Shown here one piece after another: positions 26,763-35,339 of a stretch of 64,000 nucleotides of DNA. The position numbers were made by a program, and so were the translations under genes. This stretch comes from Clostridium brassicae (lineage in GTDB: Bacteria > Bacillota > Clostridia > Clostridiales > Clostridiaceae), in NCBI RefSeq assembly GCF_026738875.1, contig NZ_JAPQFJ010000005.1, positions 148,956 through 212,955 of the forward strand, read 5' to 3'. Numbering within the stretch: position 1 is the first letter of the stretch; each line of letters opens with the position of its first letter. Under the pieces are notes generated by a model, which was not told where the DNA came from, did no database searches, and saw only the letters and a list, made by a program, of their open reading frames with translations.

Positions 26763-28115
26763 ATGAATGAATTAAGTATATGTATAATATTATTATCCAT
26801 ATTTAAATCGGGGGTAATTATAATTATACATGTAAATGTTAATTCTAAAGTAAAAATTAATAAATTGGAGGATCTTCATAAACTAAAACCAATTATGGAG
26901 GGCAATAATTTGAAAGTAAATAAAACCCAGATAGCTAGAGAACTTGGTGTTGATCCACGTACCGTAGGTAAATATTTAAATGGATATGTAAAACCAATCA
27001 CAAGAAACCGCAAATCTAAAATAAAAGCTTTTGAACCTATTATTAAAGAGCTACTTGGTAAAGATTCAATTCAAGTATTTTATTATAAGCGCATTTTATG
27101 GCAATATCTTAAAGATAATCATGAACTAGATTGCGCACAATCTTCGTTTAGAAGGTACATTTCTAATCACTCAGAGTTTAATGAGTATTTTAATAATAGG
27201 AAAAAAGGACATATCTCCAAGGCTACGCCTATGCGGTATGAGACTGGGAAAGGTCAACAAGCACAATTAGATTGGAAAGAAAATATTGATTTTGTATTAA
27301 ATACAGGTGAAGTTATTAATATAAATATTTTTGTATTAATCCTTTCATACTCTAGATTTAGAGTATATAGATTGTCTCTCGACAAAACACAAGATGTATT
27401 ACTTTCTTTTCTAGATCAGGCATTTGAATCATTTGAAGGTGCTCCGCAGGAACTATTAACAGATAACATGAAGACTGTTATGGATAGATCTAGAACTAAT
27501 TATTATAAGGGAAAGGTAAATTATAAATTTCAACAGTTTGCAGATGATTATGGTTTTAAAGTCCATCCCTGCGTAGCAGGAAGACCTAATACAAAAGCTA
27601 AAGTTGAAGCTCCTATGAAATTATTAGATGAAATAAGAGCATATAACGGAACATTAAATTATGAAGAGCTACATAAGCTTGTTGCAGATTTAAATAATAG
27701 AATTAATAGTACATGCCATACATCAACAGGTAAAATACCAATATTGCATTTAGAAAAAGAAAAAGATTTCTTATCAGAGCTGCCTAAAGATCAAATAAGA
27801 AATCTTTACAAAATAGCCACCATATCTGTTAAAGTAAATCGCCAAAGTATGATTTCATATAAATCAAACCAATATTCTGTACCACCAGAATATATAGGCA
27901 AAAGACTAAAACTTCAAGTATATGATGATCAACTACATGTGTATTATAACACAAATTTAGTTACTATTCATAGAATACAAAATCAAAAACTAAATTATCA
28001 TACTGATCATTATGCTGAAATTAGTGCTTTAACATTTAATCAAAATTCATATGAAATGATGGAAATGGCTAAAAATAATTTAAAAATGATAGGAGAAGTA
28101 TATCAAAATGAATAG
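26763..28115 (+). CDS. istA: IS21 transposase IstA
   Basis: An N-terminal helix-turn-helix (KTQIARELGVDPRTVGKYLNGY) binds the element ends. The DDE integrase core follows, with QLDWKENIDF (first Asp), LLTDNMKTVMD (second Asp) and VEAPMKLLDEIRAY (Glu). The frame is open from an ATG at 26763, but that lacks a ribosome binding site. A TTG at 26910 follows GGAGGG at 6-8 bases, and an ATG lies at 26895, so the first 44-49 residues may not be translated. The end overlaps istB by 8 bases, as usual in IS21 elements. Confidence 0.93.
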   Translation: MNELSICIILLSIFKSGVIIIIHVNVNSKVKINKLEDLHKLKPIMEGNNLKVNKTQIARELGVDPRTVGKYLNGYVKPITRNRKSKIKAFEPIIKELLGKDSIQVFYYKRILWQYLKDNHELDCAQSSFRRYISNHSEFNEYFNNRKKGHISKATPMRYETGKGQQAQLDWKENIDFVLNTGEVININIFVLILSYSRFRVYRLSLDKTQDVLLSFLDQAFESFEGAPQELLTDNMKTVMDRSRTNYYKGKVNYKFQQFADDYGFKVHPCVAGRPNTKAKVEAPMKLLDEIRAYNGTLNYEELHKLVADLNNRINSTCHTSTGKIPILHLEKEKDFLSELPKDQIRNLYKIATISVKVNRQSMISYKSNQYSVPPEYIGKRLKLQVYDDQLHVYYNTNLVTIHRIQNQKLNYHTDHYAEISALTFNQNSYEMMEMAKNNLKMIGEVYQNE

Positions 28116-28860
28116 TACATATACACAGCTTATAAAGAATTTAGAATATTTAAAAATGAAGCAAATGATTAATCATTTGGACGAAGTTATTGATTTTATA
28201 ACTAAAAATAATTTATCTTTTGTTGATGCTCTTATTAAGCTTACAGGTCATGAAATTGACTATAAGGAAGCAAATATGATTAAATCTATGGTTAAGGTTG
28301 GTGCTTTTCCACATCAAAAGGAAATCAAGGATTTTGACTTCAATTTTCAACCTAGCATTAATAAAGATGAAATATTAGATTTTTTAACATTACGTTTTTT
28401 AGATGTACAAGAAAATATTGTGTTTTTAGGAACTAGTGGAGTTGGGAAAACACACCTTGCAACTTCTATTGGTATCGCGGCAGCGAAGCGTCGATACAGC
28501 ACATATTTTATAAAATGCCATGATTTATTACAGCAACTAAAACGTGCAAAACTAGAGAATCGATTAGATTCTAGACTTAAGCATTTTACTAAGTATAAGC
28601 TTCTGATAATTGATGAATTGGGCTATCTACCGATAGATAAGGATGATTCTAAATTGTTTTTTCAGCTTATCGATATGCGATATGAGAAAAAAAGTACAAT
28701 ATTAACAACTAATATAAATTTTAATGCTTGGCATGATATTTTCTATGATCCAGTTATTGCAAATGCTATCTTGGATAGGGTTTTGCATCATGCTAATGTT
28801 GTTTCTATTAGTAGAAAATCATATCGTTTAAAGGATCATTTTAAGCAAGAAGATGAGTAA
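28108..28860 (+). CDS. istB: IS21 helper ATPase IstB
   Basis: This 250-aa AAA+ protein has Walker A (GTSGVGKTHLATSIG, near residue 108-116), Walker B (LLIIDELGYLPID, about 170) and sensor 1 (STILTTNINFNAW). IstB of IS21 is a DnaA/DnaC-like ATPase that selects target DNA and activates IstA. It lies 8 bases into the istA 3' end and stops 47 bases before the right end of the element. Length is normal for the family. Confidence 0.95.
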   Translation: MNSTYTQLIKNLEYLKMKQMINHLDEVIDFITKNNLSFVDALIKLTGHEIDYKEANMIKSMVKVGAFPHQKEIKDFDFNFQPSINKDEILDFLTLRFLDVQENIVFLGTSGVGKTHLATSIGIAAAKRRYSTYFIKCHDLLQQLKRAKLENRLDSRLKHFTKYKLLIIDELGYLPIDKDDSKLFFQLIDMRYEKKSTILTTNINFNAWHDIFYDPVIANAILDRVLHHANVVSISRKSYRLKDHFKQEDE

Positions 28861-28974
28861 AAAACTACATTCTTAAATGATCAAAAAGTTACATTTTAAT
28901 CTTGACATTTATATATTATCTTATATTTAAAATAAACTATACTTAAAACTGCTATCATCTAGTAAAACATTTTG

Positions 28975-29004
28975 TTTTAATATATCTTATGTTAACATAC
29001 TAAA
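28975..29004 (-). repeat. Degenerate CRISPR repeat at the leader-distal end of array 4
   Basis: TTTTAATATATCTTATGTTAA resembles the first two thirds of the repeat; the GGTTCAAC end is lost. It is 16 bases from the first intact repeat, so the spacer between is shortened. The rest of 28908-29020 is AT-rich with no gene. Confidence 0.4.
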
Positions 29005-29020
29005 AACTCTTTTATTCAAT

Positions 29021-29509
29021 ATTTAAATACATCTCATGTTAAGGTTCAACTTAATAAACATAGTGAATTAGCACCTTATCTTGGTAAATTTAAATACATC
29101 CTATGTTAAGGTTCAACAGCACCCATGCATTCTTTAATATCCCCATAAGGATATTTAAATACATCCTATGTTAAGGTTCAACAGAAAGAAAGGTAAATCC
29201 TATCTTCATATATACTAATTTAAATACATCCTATGTTAAGGTTCAACGTTATAACTAAATTAGGAGGTTTGAATTCTAGTGGATTTAAATACATCCTATG
29301 TTAAGGTTCAACCTAATACTTTAGGTAAAGATTATATTTTGTTAGATTAAATTTAAATACATCCTATGTTAAGGTTCAACGTAGCCATCAAGAAATACCA
29401 TTATTGGGAGAAGGATTTAAATACATCCTATGTTAAGGTTCAACCATTTTCAGTAGTACTTGCAAACAACACAAGCACAATTTAAATACATCCTATGTTA
29501 AGGTTCAAC
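29021..29509 (-). CRISPR. CRISPR array 4: 8 repeats, 7 spacers
   Basis: Seven copies of the CATCCTATG repeat and one leader-distal CATCTCATG copy (29021-29050). The leader is at 29510-29686. Spacers are 35-38 bases. It is the shortest array, next to the IS21 right end. Confidence 0.98.
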
Positions 29510-29686
29510 TACTGTAAATAAGCCATTCTTTAAATTTATTATATACCTAAATGCCTGTATTTTCAATGGATTACTTGTTTTTTTACCAGGCGTTTATGAA
29601 TTTTTACAGAAGATCATTAAAACACTTACCAACTCTTTAATATCAAGCTTTAACAGGATTTTATATGAAATTAAGACTGGGAAAAA
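29510..29686 (-). promoter_or_regulatory. CRISPR leader 4
   Basis: Begins TACTGTAAATAAGCCATTC and ends GACTGGGAAAA. Nearly identical to leader 5, with which it shares ATGCCTGTATT and ACAGAAGATCATTAAAACAC. The palindrome of leaders 1-3 is replaced here by CATTAAAACACTTACCAACT, so it cannot form. Confidence 0.9.
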
Positions 29687-30006
29687 TTTATAGAATAACT
29701 AGTTTAAGATTCTTGCTGCATTGTTACTGCTCCAGAGCATACAGGAGATAAACTTGTGCATTTTATTTCCTTATACTATTTTAAGTGGAAGCGGAAACTC
29801 TCTAAATACTGTTTGATTTTTATTTTATGATAAATAATTTTTGTCCTTATTAATATTTGTACTGGAGAAGATTTTGGCTGGAACGATTAGGCTTTAGCCC
29901 ATCATAAATTTAAAAATGCTCACGATGGTTTTTTTCCATGGTGAGCGGTTTTTAATTACCTTATTGATTCTTTAGGAATAGAGGTGGTAATAATTCTGTT
30001 CCTTAT
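29687..30006 (-). other. CRISPR trailer module of array 5
   Basis: Homologous to the trailers of arrays 2 and 3: TTACTGCTCCAGAGCATA, TTTTAAGTGGAAGCGGAAAC, GGCTGGAACGATTAGGCTTTA, a terminator hairpin at 29912-29953 and a second hairpin at 29975-30002 (GGAATAGAG...TTCTGTTCC). Intergenic between leader 4 and array 5. Confidence 0.65.
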
Positions 30007-31019
30007 ATTTAATACATCTCATGTTAAGGTTCAACCCTACTGCTTATGCTGAAAGTGATTCAATTATGCTATTTAAATACATCTCATGTTAAGGTTCAAC
30101 ATATTCTTAAACTTATTCTAGTACATAGCTGTGATATTTAAATACATCTCATGTTAAGGTTCAACTATAATTTTATAATATAAAGGGAGGCTGTTTATGT
30201 TATTTAAATACATCTCATGTTAAGGTTCAACACTTCTTCATACCATATATATTTAATCCAACCTTTATTTAAATACATCTCATGTTAAGGTTCAACCAGA
30301 AAGTTTATCCCACGATCTAATATAATTTCTTCTATTTAAATACATCTCATGTTAAGGTTCAACTAATGGGAATATAAGATATTTTAAATTATTAGATTTA
30401 TTTAAATACATCTCATGTTAAGGTTCAACATATAAAGAATTATAAATTATGGGAGGATTAAAAAAATTTAAATACATCTCATGTTAAGGTTCAACATGCA
30501 ATACCCTCTGCACAACTATTGAATTTATCATTTAAATACATCTCATGTTAAGGTTCAACGTTATTTGTGCATACCAATATTTTCTCCTTTTGTCAATTTA
30601 AATACATCTCATGTTAAGGTTCAACTTCAATTTGAAAATTTTAAAGAAAGTTTTCAAATTGAATTTAAATACATCTCATGTTAAGGTTCAACAAGTAACT
30701 CAAACATCTATAAATAACAATCTAACATATTTAAATACATCTCATGTTAAGGTTCAACAAAAGCAGGCTGTTGTTCATCTTGTATGCTTTTTCCATTTAA
30801 ATACATCTCATGTTAAGGTTCAACAATTATATGGATTTTAATAGTACATTTCTGCAACTATTTAAATACATCTCATGTTAAGGTTCAACAAGGATATCAT
30901 AATGGGAGTGGGTATATAAAAGGATTTAAATACATCTCATGTTAAGGTTCAACATTATTTATTTATTTCCCTAACACACTTAGAACTGTATTTAAATACA
31001 TCTCATGTTAAGGTTCAAC
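30007..31019 (-). CRISPR. CRISPR array 5: 16 repeats, 15 spacers
   Basis: All repeats are of the CATCTCATG form; the leader-distal one (30007-30035) has lost a base. The leader is at 31020-31199. One spacer (30626-30662) is a near-perfect inverted repeat with 13-bp arms. Two spacers show ribosome binding sites on the plus strand (about 30186-30200 and 30450-30465). Confidence 0.98.
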
Positions 31020-31199
31020 CACTGTAAATAAACCATTCTTTAAATTTATTATATACCTAAATGCCTGTATTTTCAATGGATTACTTGTTTTTTTACCAGG
31101 CGTTTATGAATTTTTACAGAAGATCATTAAAACACTTACCAACTCTTTAATATCAAGCTTTAACAGGATTTTATATGAAATTGTAACTGGGAAAATAAT
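31020..31199 (-). promoter_or_regulatory. CRISPR leader 5
   Basis: Same block as leader 4 with few changes, beginning CACTGTAAATAAACCATTC and ending AACTGGGAAAATAAT. The CRISPR island ends here. 31200-31355 is AT-rich with no feature except the start of the next gene. Confidence 0.9.
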
Positions 31200-31355
31200 T
31201 TATAAAATAATATAAATATCATAACAATATTGAAAAAAATCATCTTATAAAATTCTTTAACCTTTCTATAATTTATATCTATCCTCTAAATCTAATCTTT
31301 CATTTAAATTATTAAATTTAGAGATATTGGACAAAATACCTCTGAGGTGATTTAA

Positions 31356-31550
31356 ATGAAATGTAATGTTGGTAGAACCGAGCAATTTATTAGAATTGCA
31401 CTCGGCATAGTTATTGTTCTTTTAGGTTTATATTTCAAAAACTGGTGGGGGATTATTGGCCTCGTACCTATAATAACAGGTTGGATTCGTTACTGCCCCA
31501 TTAGTGATGTCTTAGGGATTTCAACTTGCGATGCTAAAAAAAAGCAATAA
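31356..31550 (+). CDS. DUF2892 small membrane protein (64 aa)
   Basis: The opening CNVGRTEQFIRIALGIVIVL, then a hydrophobic stretch LLGLYFKNWWGIIGLVPIITG and YCPISDVLGIST with a conserved cysteine pair (YCP, STC), are the DUF2892 pattern, like the membrane part of YgaP. Two membrane helices with both termini inside are expected. Some relatives are fused to rhodanese domains, hinting at a sulfur role, but this stand-alone form has no known function. GAGGTGATTTAA precedes the ATG. A terminator follows at 31563. Confidence 0.88.
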   Translation: MKCNVGRTEQFIRIALGIVIVLLGLYFKNWWGIIGLVPIITGWIRYCPISDVLGISTCDAKKKQ

Positions 31551-31562
31551 TTTGTTACTTAT

Positions 31563-31581
31563 GGCCTTACAATCTAAGGCC
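31563..31581 (+). terminator. Terminator of the DUF2892 gene
   Basis: GGCCTTA, CAATC, TAAGGCC: a perfect 7-bp stem followed by CCTTTCTTTT. Confidence 0.75.
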
Positions 31582-31682
31582 CCTTTCTTTTAACTGCATA
31601 ATCTAAGAAATATGCGTCTTAACTAAAGCTAAAAACTATACTTTTATTCAACTCTACAAATTGAAATTTTGCAATTATAATC

Positions 31683-32030
31683 TTACTTTTTTTCTACTAG
31701 TAAGCAATTCTTTGGTCCAATATAACCAATAGAAAACACAAGTATAACCATAATCACTCCAAACGTTATAATTGAGATTACAGGTTTAATAAACCAAGAC
31801 AACAAAAATCCAGATATACCCACTGCTAACATTATAACAAGCACTTTTTTCAAACGGCATATGGCAATTCGAGGATCATATTTTCCCTGTTCCTCCACAT
31901 CCATTTGCCAATACCACTTTATCCACTTAGAGGATTTTTCAACATTCACTATTAAAAGAACTATATATATTGCCAATAAAGCAAAAGTAATTACAACAAT
32001 ACCTCTTTGAAATTTATCCATTTTTCCCAC
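31683..32030 (-). CDS. Small membrane protein of unknown function (115 aa)
   Basis: Three hydrophobic segments can be seen: 11-27 (IVVITFALLAIYIVLLI), 69-86 (VLVIMLAVGISGFLLSWF) and 90-108 (VISIITFGVIMVILVFSIG). A tryptophan-rich loop (SSKWIKWYWQMDVEEQ) lies between the first two. I do not recognise a family. No strong ribosome binding site is needed for the call, but GTGGGGTGGGAAAA precedes the ATG. It stands alone, convergent with the DUF2892 gene. Confidence 0.6.
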   Translation of the reverse strand: MGKMDKFQRGIVVITFALLAIYIVLLIVNVEKSSKWIKWYWQMDVEEQGKYDPRIAICRLKKVLVIMLAVGISGFLLSWFIKPVISIITFGVIMVILVFSIGYIGPKNCLLVEKK

Positions 32031-32170
32031 CCCACAGTTCCCGATTTATTGGATTTTTTATATATAATTAATATATCACTCCATCTTACAATTATGATTT
32101 AATTTATACTAAAATTGTATCATGCTTTCTATATATTTTCATGTCTATACAAAAACATAATAATTTTAAA

Positions 32171-32240
32171 ACACCGCACTATTCAATTTTCAAAGAACAT
32201 TGTTCGTATTTCAAAATTTAATACTTGTGTCGTTTTATAC
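32171..32240. repeat. Direct repeat, copy 1 (flanks a YbaK gene)
   Basis: The text ACACCGCACTATTCAATTTT, CAAAGAACATTGTTCGTAT and AAAATTTAATACTTGTGTCG has a diverged match at 33028-33092. The remainder of 32031-32380 is AT-rich with no gene seen. Confidence 0.55.
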
Positions 32241-32380
32241 AAAAAGTGCGACATAAAAACACCTCAAAATTCAATTAATGAATAATGTGGTGCTTAGATA
32301 AATTGTTTGTTTTTTCAGTTGTTATATTAAATAAGAAATTTATAAACTGACTGATTATTTAACCTGAAATTTAGAGCTTT

Positions 32381-32827
32381 TTAATCTAATGTTCCAATAA
32401 CATTATTTAATTCAAATAAAGCATTGGGATCAACTTTTAAAGTAGTACTTTCTTTACCTAAACCACCATATATAAAAGGAAATTCAAGAAGCTTTTTATC
32501 AATAATATATGGTAATTCAATTCCAAACATTGGAACATTACCAACTGAAAAACCTGTCGTCAATTTAACCTCGTCTTTAGTTGCTAATCTAACATTTTTA
32601 CAATTTAATAGGTGTTTTATTTCATTGAAATTTACATGACCTCTTTCTGCTGATACAATTAACACATAAAATCCTACAGCGGTATATATTATTAATGTTG
32701 GTGCTATTTGAGCAATATCAATTTTAAAATAGTCAGCACCTTCCTTAGCTGTATGAATAGGTTTATTATTATAAATTATTTCAAATGAAAAACCACTCTT
32801 TTTTAAAATATTTTCTGTATTTTCCAT
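32381..32827 (-). CDS. YbaK/EbsC-type aminoacyl-tRNA deacylase domain protein (148 aa)
   Basis: The YbaK fold pattern is present: HTAKEGADYF, then APTLIIYTAVGFYVLIVSAE, KHLLNCKNVRLATKDEV and FSVGNVPMFGIELPYIIDKKLL, where the G-N/G-xP loop and a lysine near residue 50-60 normally bind aminoacyl-tRNA. Members hydrolyse mischarged Cys- or Ala-tRNA; which substrate applies here is not clear. The frame is open to a TTG at 32842 but GGAGGTGAATTTA precedes the ATG at 32827. It is a distant paralog of the ProX-like gene at 37394. Confidence 0.8.
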   Translation of the reverse strand: MENTENILKKSGFSFEIIYNNKPIHTAKEGADYFKIDIAQIAPTLIIYTAVGFYVLIVSAERGHVNFNEIKHLLNCKNVRLATKDEVKLTTGFSVGNVPMFGIELPYIIDKKLLEFPFIYGGLGKESTTLKVDPNALFELNNVIGTLD

Positions 32828-33613
32828 TAAATTCACCTCCAAATCATAATATTTATCAAAAATTATACTTATTAGAACTATGTCCCTTAAATCTAATCTT
32901 TTTTTATTTTTACCTTTTAATACATAAAACTTTACTCTGTTAACTTAACTAATAGTAATTATATCATATTTACATAACAATATATTACCATTTTTTTATG
33001 ATAAGTATTAATTTTTTTATTTTCTAACACCATATTATCTAATTTTCAAAGAACATTATTCATATCTTAAAATTTAATAGTTATATCATATTTAATTTAA
33101 ACCATTTTACTTTACTGGTTTGATCTCCATTTTTTATTTCTTGTCCACCAATAATTTCCCCTAAAAATATATGTTGAATATAACCTAAATTTATAGATAC
33201 TAATTACAGTTATAAATCAGTTTGATTAATATTGCTTTATTATAACTATATCAATTGTGATATAAAGTCATCTTCTTTTTTATTAATTATATTTTCAATC
33301 TCATTTTTTTGTGAAACAGTTTTGTATATGATTTATCCACTATTAATTTTAAATACTTATTATTCTATCCTTTGAATATTTTCTATATTTCTGTCAATAA
33401 TCTTAGTATCCATATAACTATATATCCCTAAGGGACACCAAAATTTTCTAAAGCCCATGAGCTAATTGCTTATAGGCTTTCTTCCTTTAATATATGTTTA
33501 AGTTTTTTCAATGCTTGCCTTTTAATTTTAATACTCTTTTGATACTTTAATTTCTTATTTTCTGCAATTTCTTTAATCTAAATGTTTCACTTTTGAGAAC
33601 CTAGATTTATATT
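32828..33613. other. Long intergenic region with a diverged direct repeat
   Basis: About 786 bases without a convincing gene. 33028-33092 repeats the motif at 32171-32240 (ACACCATATTATCTAATTTT, CAAAGAACATTATTCATAT). A short open stretch on the minus strand near 33485-33580 encodes only about 30 Lys-rich residues with no start or family. Otherwise very AT-rich. Confidence 0.5.
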
Positions 33614-35008
33614 TTATTCTTCATAACAAATAATAGGAGTTCCATCTTCTATATTATCAAAAATTGTTTTAGCTAAATATAATGGAGTATTTACACATCC
33701 ATGGGTACCATTTCTCTTATATATATCACGTCCAAAAGAATGTCTCCAACGCGCATCATGTATTCCTATATTTCCGTTAAAAGGCATCCAATAACTTACT
33801 TCAGCCTCATAAGCTGGTCCTGTCAAAGTCGCTTCTCTTTCTTTATAATTAAGCATATAAATTCCAACCTCAGTAGAATTTCCTCTATTGGGGTTGCCTG
33901 TTACTACATCACCTTCAGTTATAAGATTTCCATTTTTATAAAACCATAAATGCTGCCTTGTTATATTAATTTCTACATAGGTATTACCTATGTCATCTTC
34001 CCCCCTAGATAAGGCCTTTTGAGCATATATAGGTTCTTTTTTAATTATTTCGCCAAATTTTATACTTTCTAATAATGCTTTTGTTTCAGCAGCACAATTA
34101 ATTTTCCATCCATAAAATCCGCCCTTAACTTCTACTATTTTATTTTTAGATGTTTTGATTTTTCTTGCTATGCCAACTGTATCATATTTTTTACTCAACC
34201 CTTGCACATATTGATTAACTGCTTTTTTATCTATTACTACTTCTAAATTTTCATCAACGCTAAGCCATTGATTTATTATATTTCCATCTAATATTTCATT
34301 CTCACTTCCAAATATATAAGTGATTTTTGTTGACACATACTTATTTAGTAAATTCTTAGTTTTAAGAGTTTTATCAGAACTTAAAGTGTACTTTGGATTT
34401 TCGTAACAAAGACTTTCATTTAAATCTAATTTTGTTTTTCCTTCTAATATGCTCATTTTTATAGCTTCATTTAATTTATCTTTATATACTCTATTGCCAT
34501 ATACTTCCTTGACTGTTTCATATAAACCCTCTACATACTTAAAACTTACATTTTGGGTTTCTATAATATCTTTGTTTAAACAGTTTAATTTATTTATTTT
34601 ATTTTCTAAATTATCTTTATTATAAACAAATAAATCATCTACATAATATTTTTTCTCCTTTAATAAGGCTATTATCCATTTAAATGAATTTTTCGTTTGG
34701 TAAATTTTATAAATGCTGTTTTTTTCATTGTATTGCATTTTTATATCTTTTCCTGTTATTTCTTCTATTTCTCCGTTTCTTTCAATTAACTGTAACTTAT
34801 AATCTTTAATATAGCTTTTAATTACATCTTCTACATCTCCATGTGCTTTTAATGAGATATCTACTCCATTTATTGCTGTATTAAAAAAGAAATGATTAAC
34901 AAAATATAATGAAATAAATAAATATATTAGTGTAATTAAAGCTATTAGAATAAGAATTTTTCCTATAACCCTACTTTTAAAAAACTTTTTTACATTAACA
35001 TCCTTCAT
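33614..35008 (-). CDS. L,D-transpeptidase (YkuD) with N-terminal anchor
   Basis: One membrane anchor lies at 16-36. It is followed by an extracellular region (peptidoglycan-binding fold of the YkoW/VanW-linked kind; NGVDISLKAHGDVEDV, repeated later as IINQWLSVDE). The C-terminal YkuD catalytic domain holds IGIHDARWRHSFGRDIYKR and NGTHGCVNTPLYLA, with the catalytic Cys in HGCVN. These enzymes form 3-3 cross-links in peptidoglycan outside the membrane and are common in clostridia. Total length of 464 aa fits. AGGTATAGATAGGT precedes the ATG. It stands alone. Confidence 0.9.
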   Translation of the reverse strand: MKDVNVKKFFKSRVIGKILILIALITLIYLFISLYFVNHFFFNTAINGVDISLKAHGDVEDVIKSYIKDYKLQLIERNGEIEEITGKDIKMQYNEKNSIYKIYQTKNSFKWIIALLKEKKYYVDDLFVYNKDNLENKINKLNCLNKDIIETQNVSFKYVEGLYETVKEVYGNRVYKDKLNEAIKMSILEGKTKLDLNESLCYENPKYTLSSDKTLKTKNLLNKYVSTKITYIFGSENEILDGNIINQWLSVDENLEVVIDKKAVNQYVQGLSKKYDTVGIARKIKTSKNKIVEVKGGFYGWKINCAAETKALLESIKFGEIIKKEPIYAQKALSRGEDDIGNTYVEINITRQHLWFYKNGNLITEGDVVTGNPNRGNSTEVGIYMLNYKEREATLTGPAYEAEVSYWMPFNGNIGIHDARWRHSFGRDIYKRNGTHGCVNTPLYLAKTIFDNIEDGTPIICYEE

Positions 35009-35210
35009 ACCTATCTATACCTTTCAGCAAAAATGCATTTTATTTAAACATAATAACTAGTTTATAGTATGTTTGTATTCTTGATTTTAAAACTTAATTA
35101 ATATTAGCTTTTGTATTATAATTTGATGAAATTGTATAATTAAAAACTAGACATCAGAATGCAAGTTTGTAAATTATACATTTTTCTCATTTAATAAACT
35201 ACGCAAAAAA

Positions 35211-35233
35211 AGCATACCTTGCTTTGGTATGCT
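35211..35233 (-). terminator. Terminator of the FAH-family gene
   Basis: AGCATACC, seven-base loop, GGTATGCT; the minus strand continues TTTTTTTGC. The rest of 35009-35339 is AT-rich with no gene. Confidence 0.8.
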
Positions 35234-35339
35234 CTTGCTATGTTCCTTTAAAATAACATAATACGAAAAAAGATAAGATTACCTTTTAAAATATAATAAA
35301 TTTCAACTAATCTAAGTACTCCTAATGCTAATACCTCAA

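Larger units (their letters stand above)
26726..28907 (+). mobile_element. IS21-family insertion sequence
   Basis: The two ends align base for base over 40 bp as imperfect inverted repeats beginning TG. The inner 15 bases GATCATTTAAGAATG are identical, and 13 of the outer 20 match. They enclose istA and istB on the plus strand, against the direction of the CRISPR genes. I see no clear target-site duplication. Both genes look intact, so the element may be active. It lies between array 4 and the terminator at 26605. Confidence 0.85.

Noticed and set aside
26726..28907. Target-site duplication around the IS21 element
   Set aside because: The bases outside the two ends do not match (ATAAA on the left, TTTAT on the right).
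30611..30841. Open frame of 76 codons inside array 5
   Set aside because: It consists of repeats and spacers; the repeated peptide LNTSHVKVQQ is the CRISPR repeat read in one frame. No ribosome binding site.
1..31200. tracrRNA or Cas9 or Cas12 components
   Set aside because: No such nuclease is present and no anti-repeat was found; the repeat family fits I-B and III-B processing by Cas6.
33485..33580. Short minus-strand frame rich in lysine
   Set aside because: About 30 codons without a start signal or family; chance in AT-rich DNA is likely.
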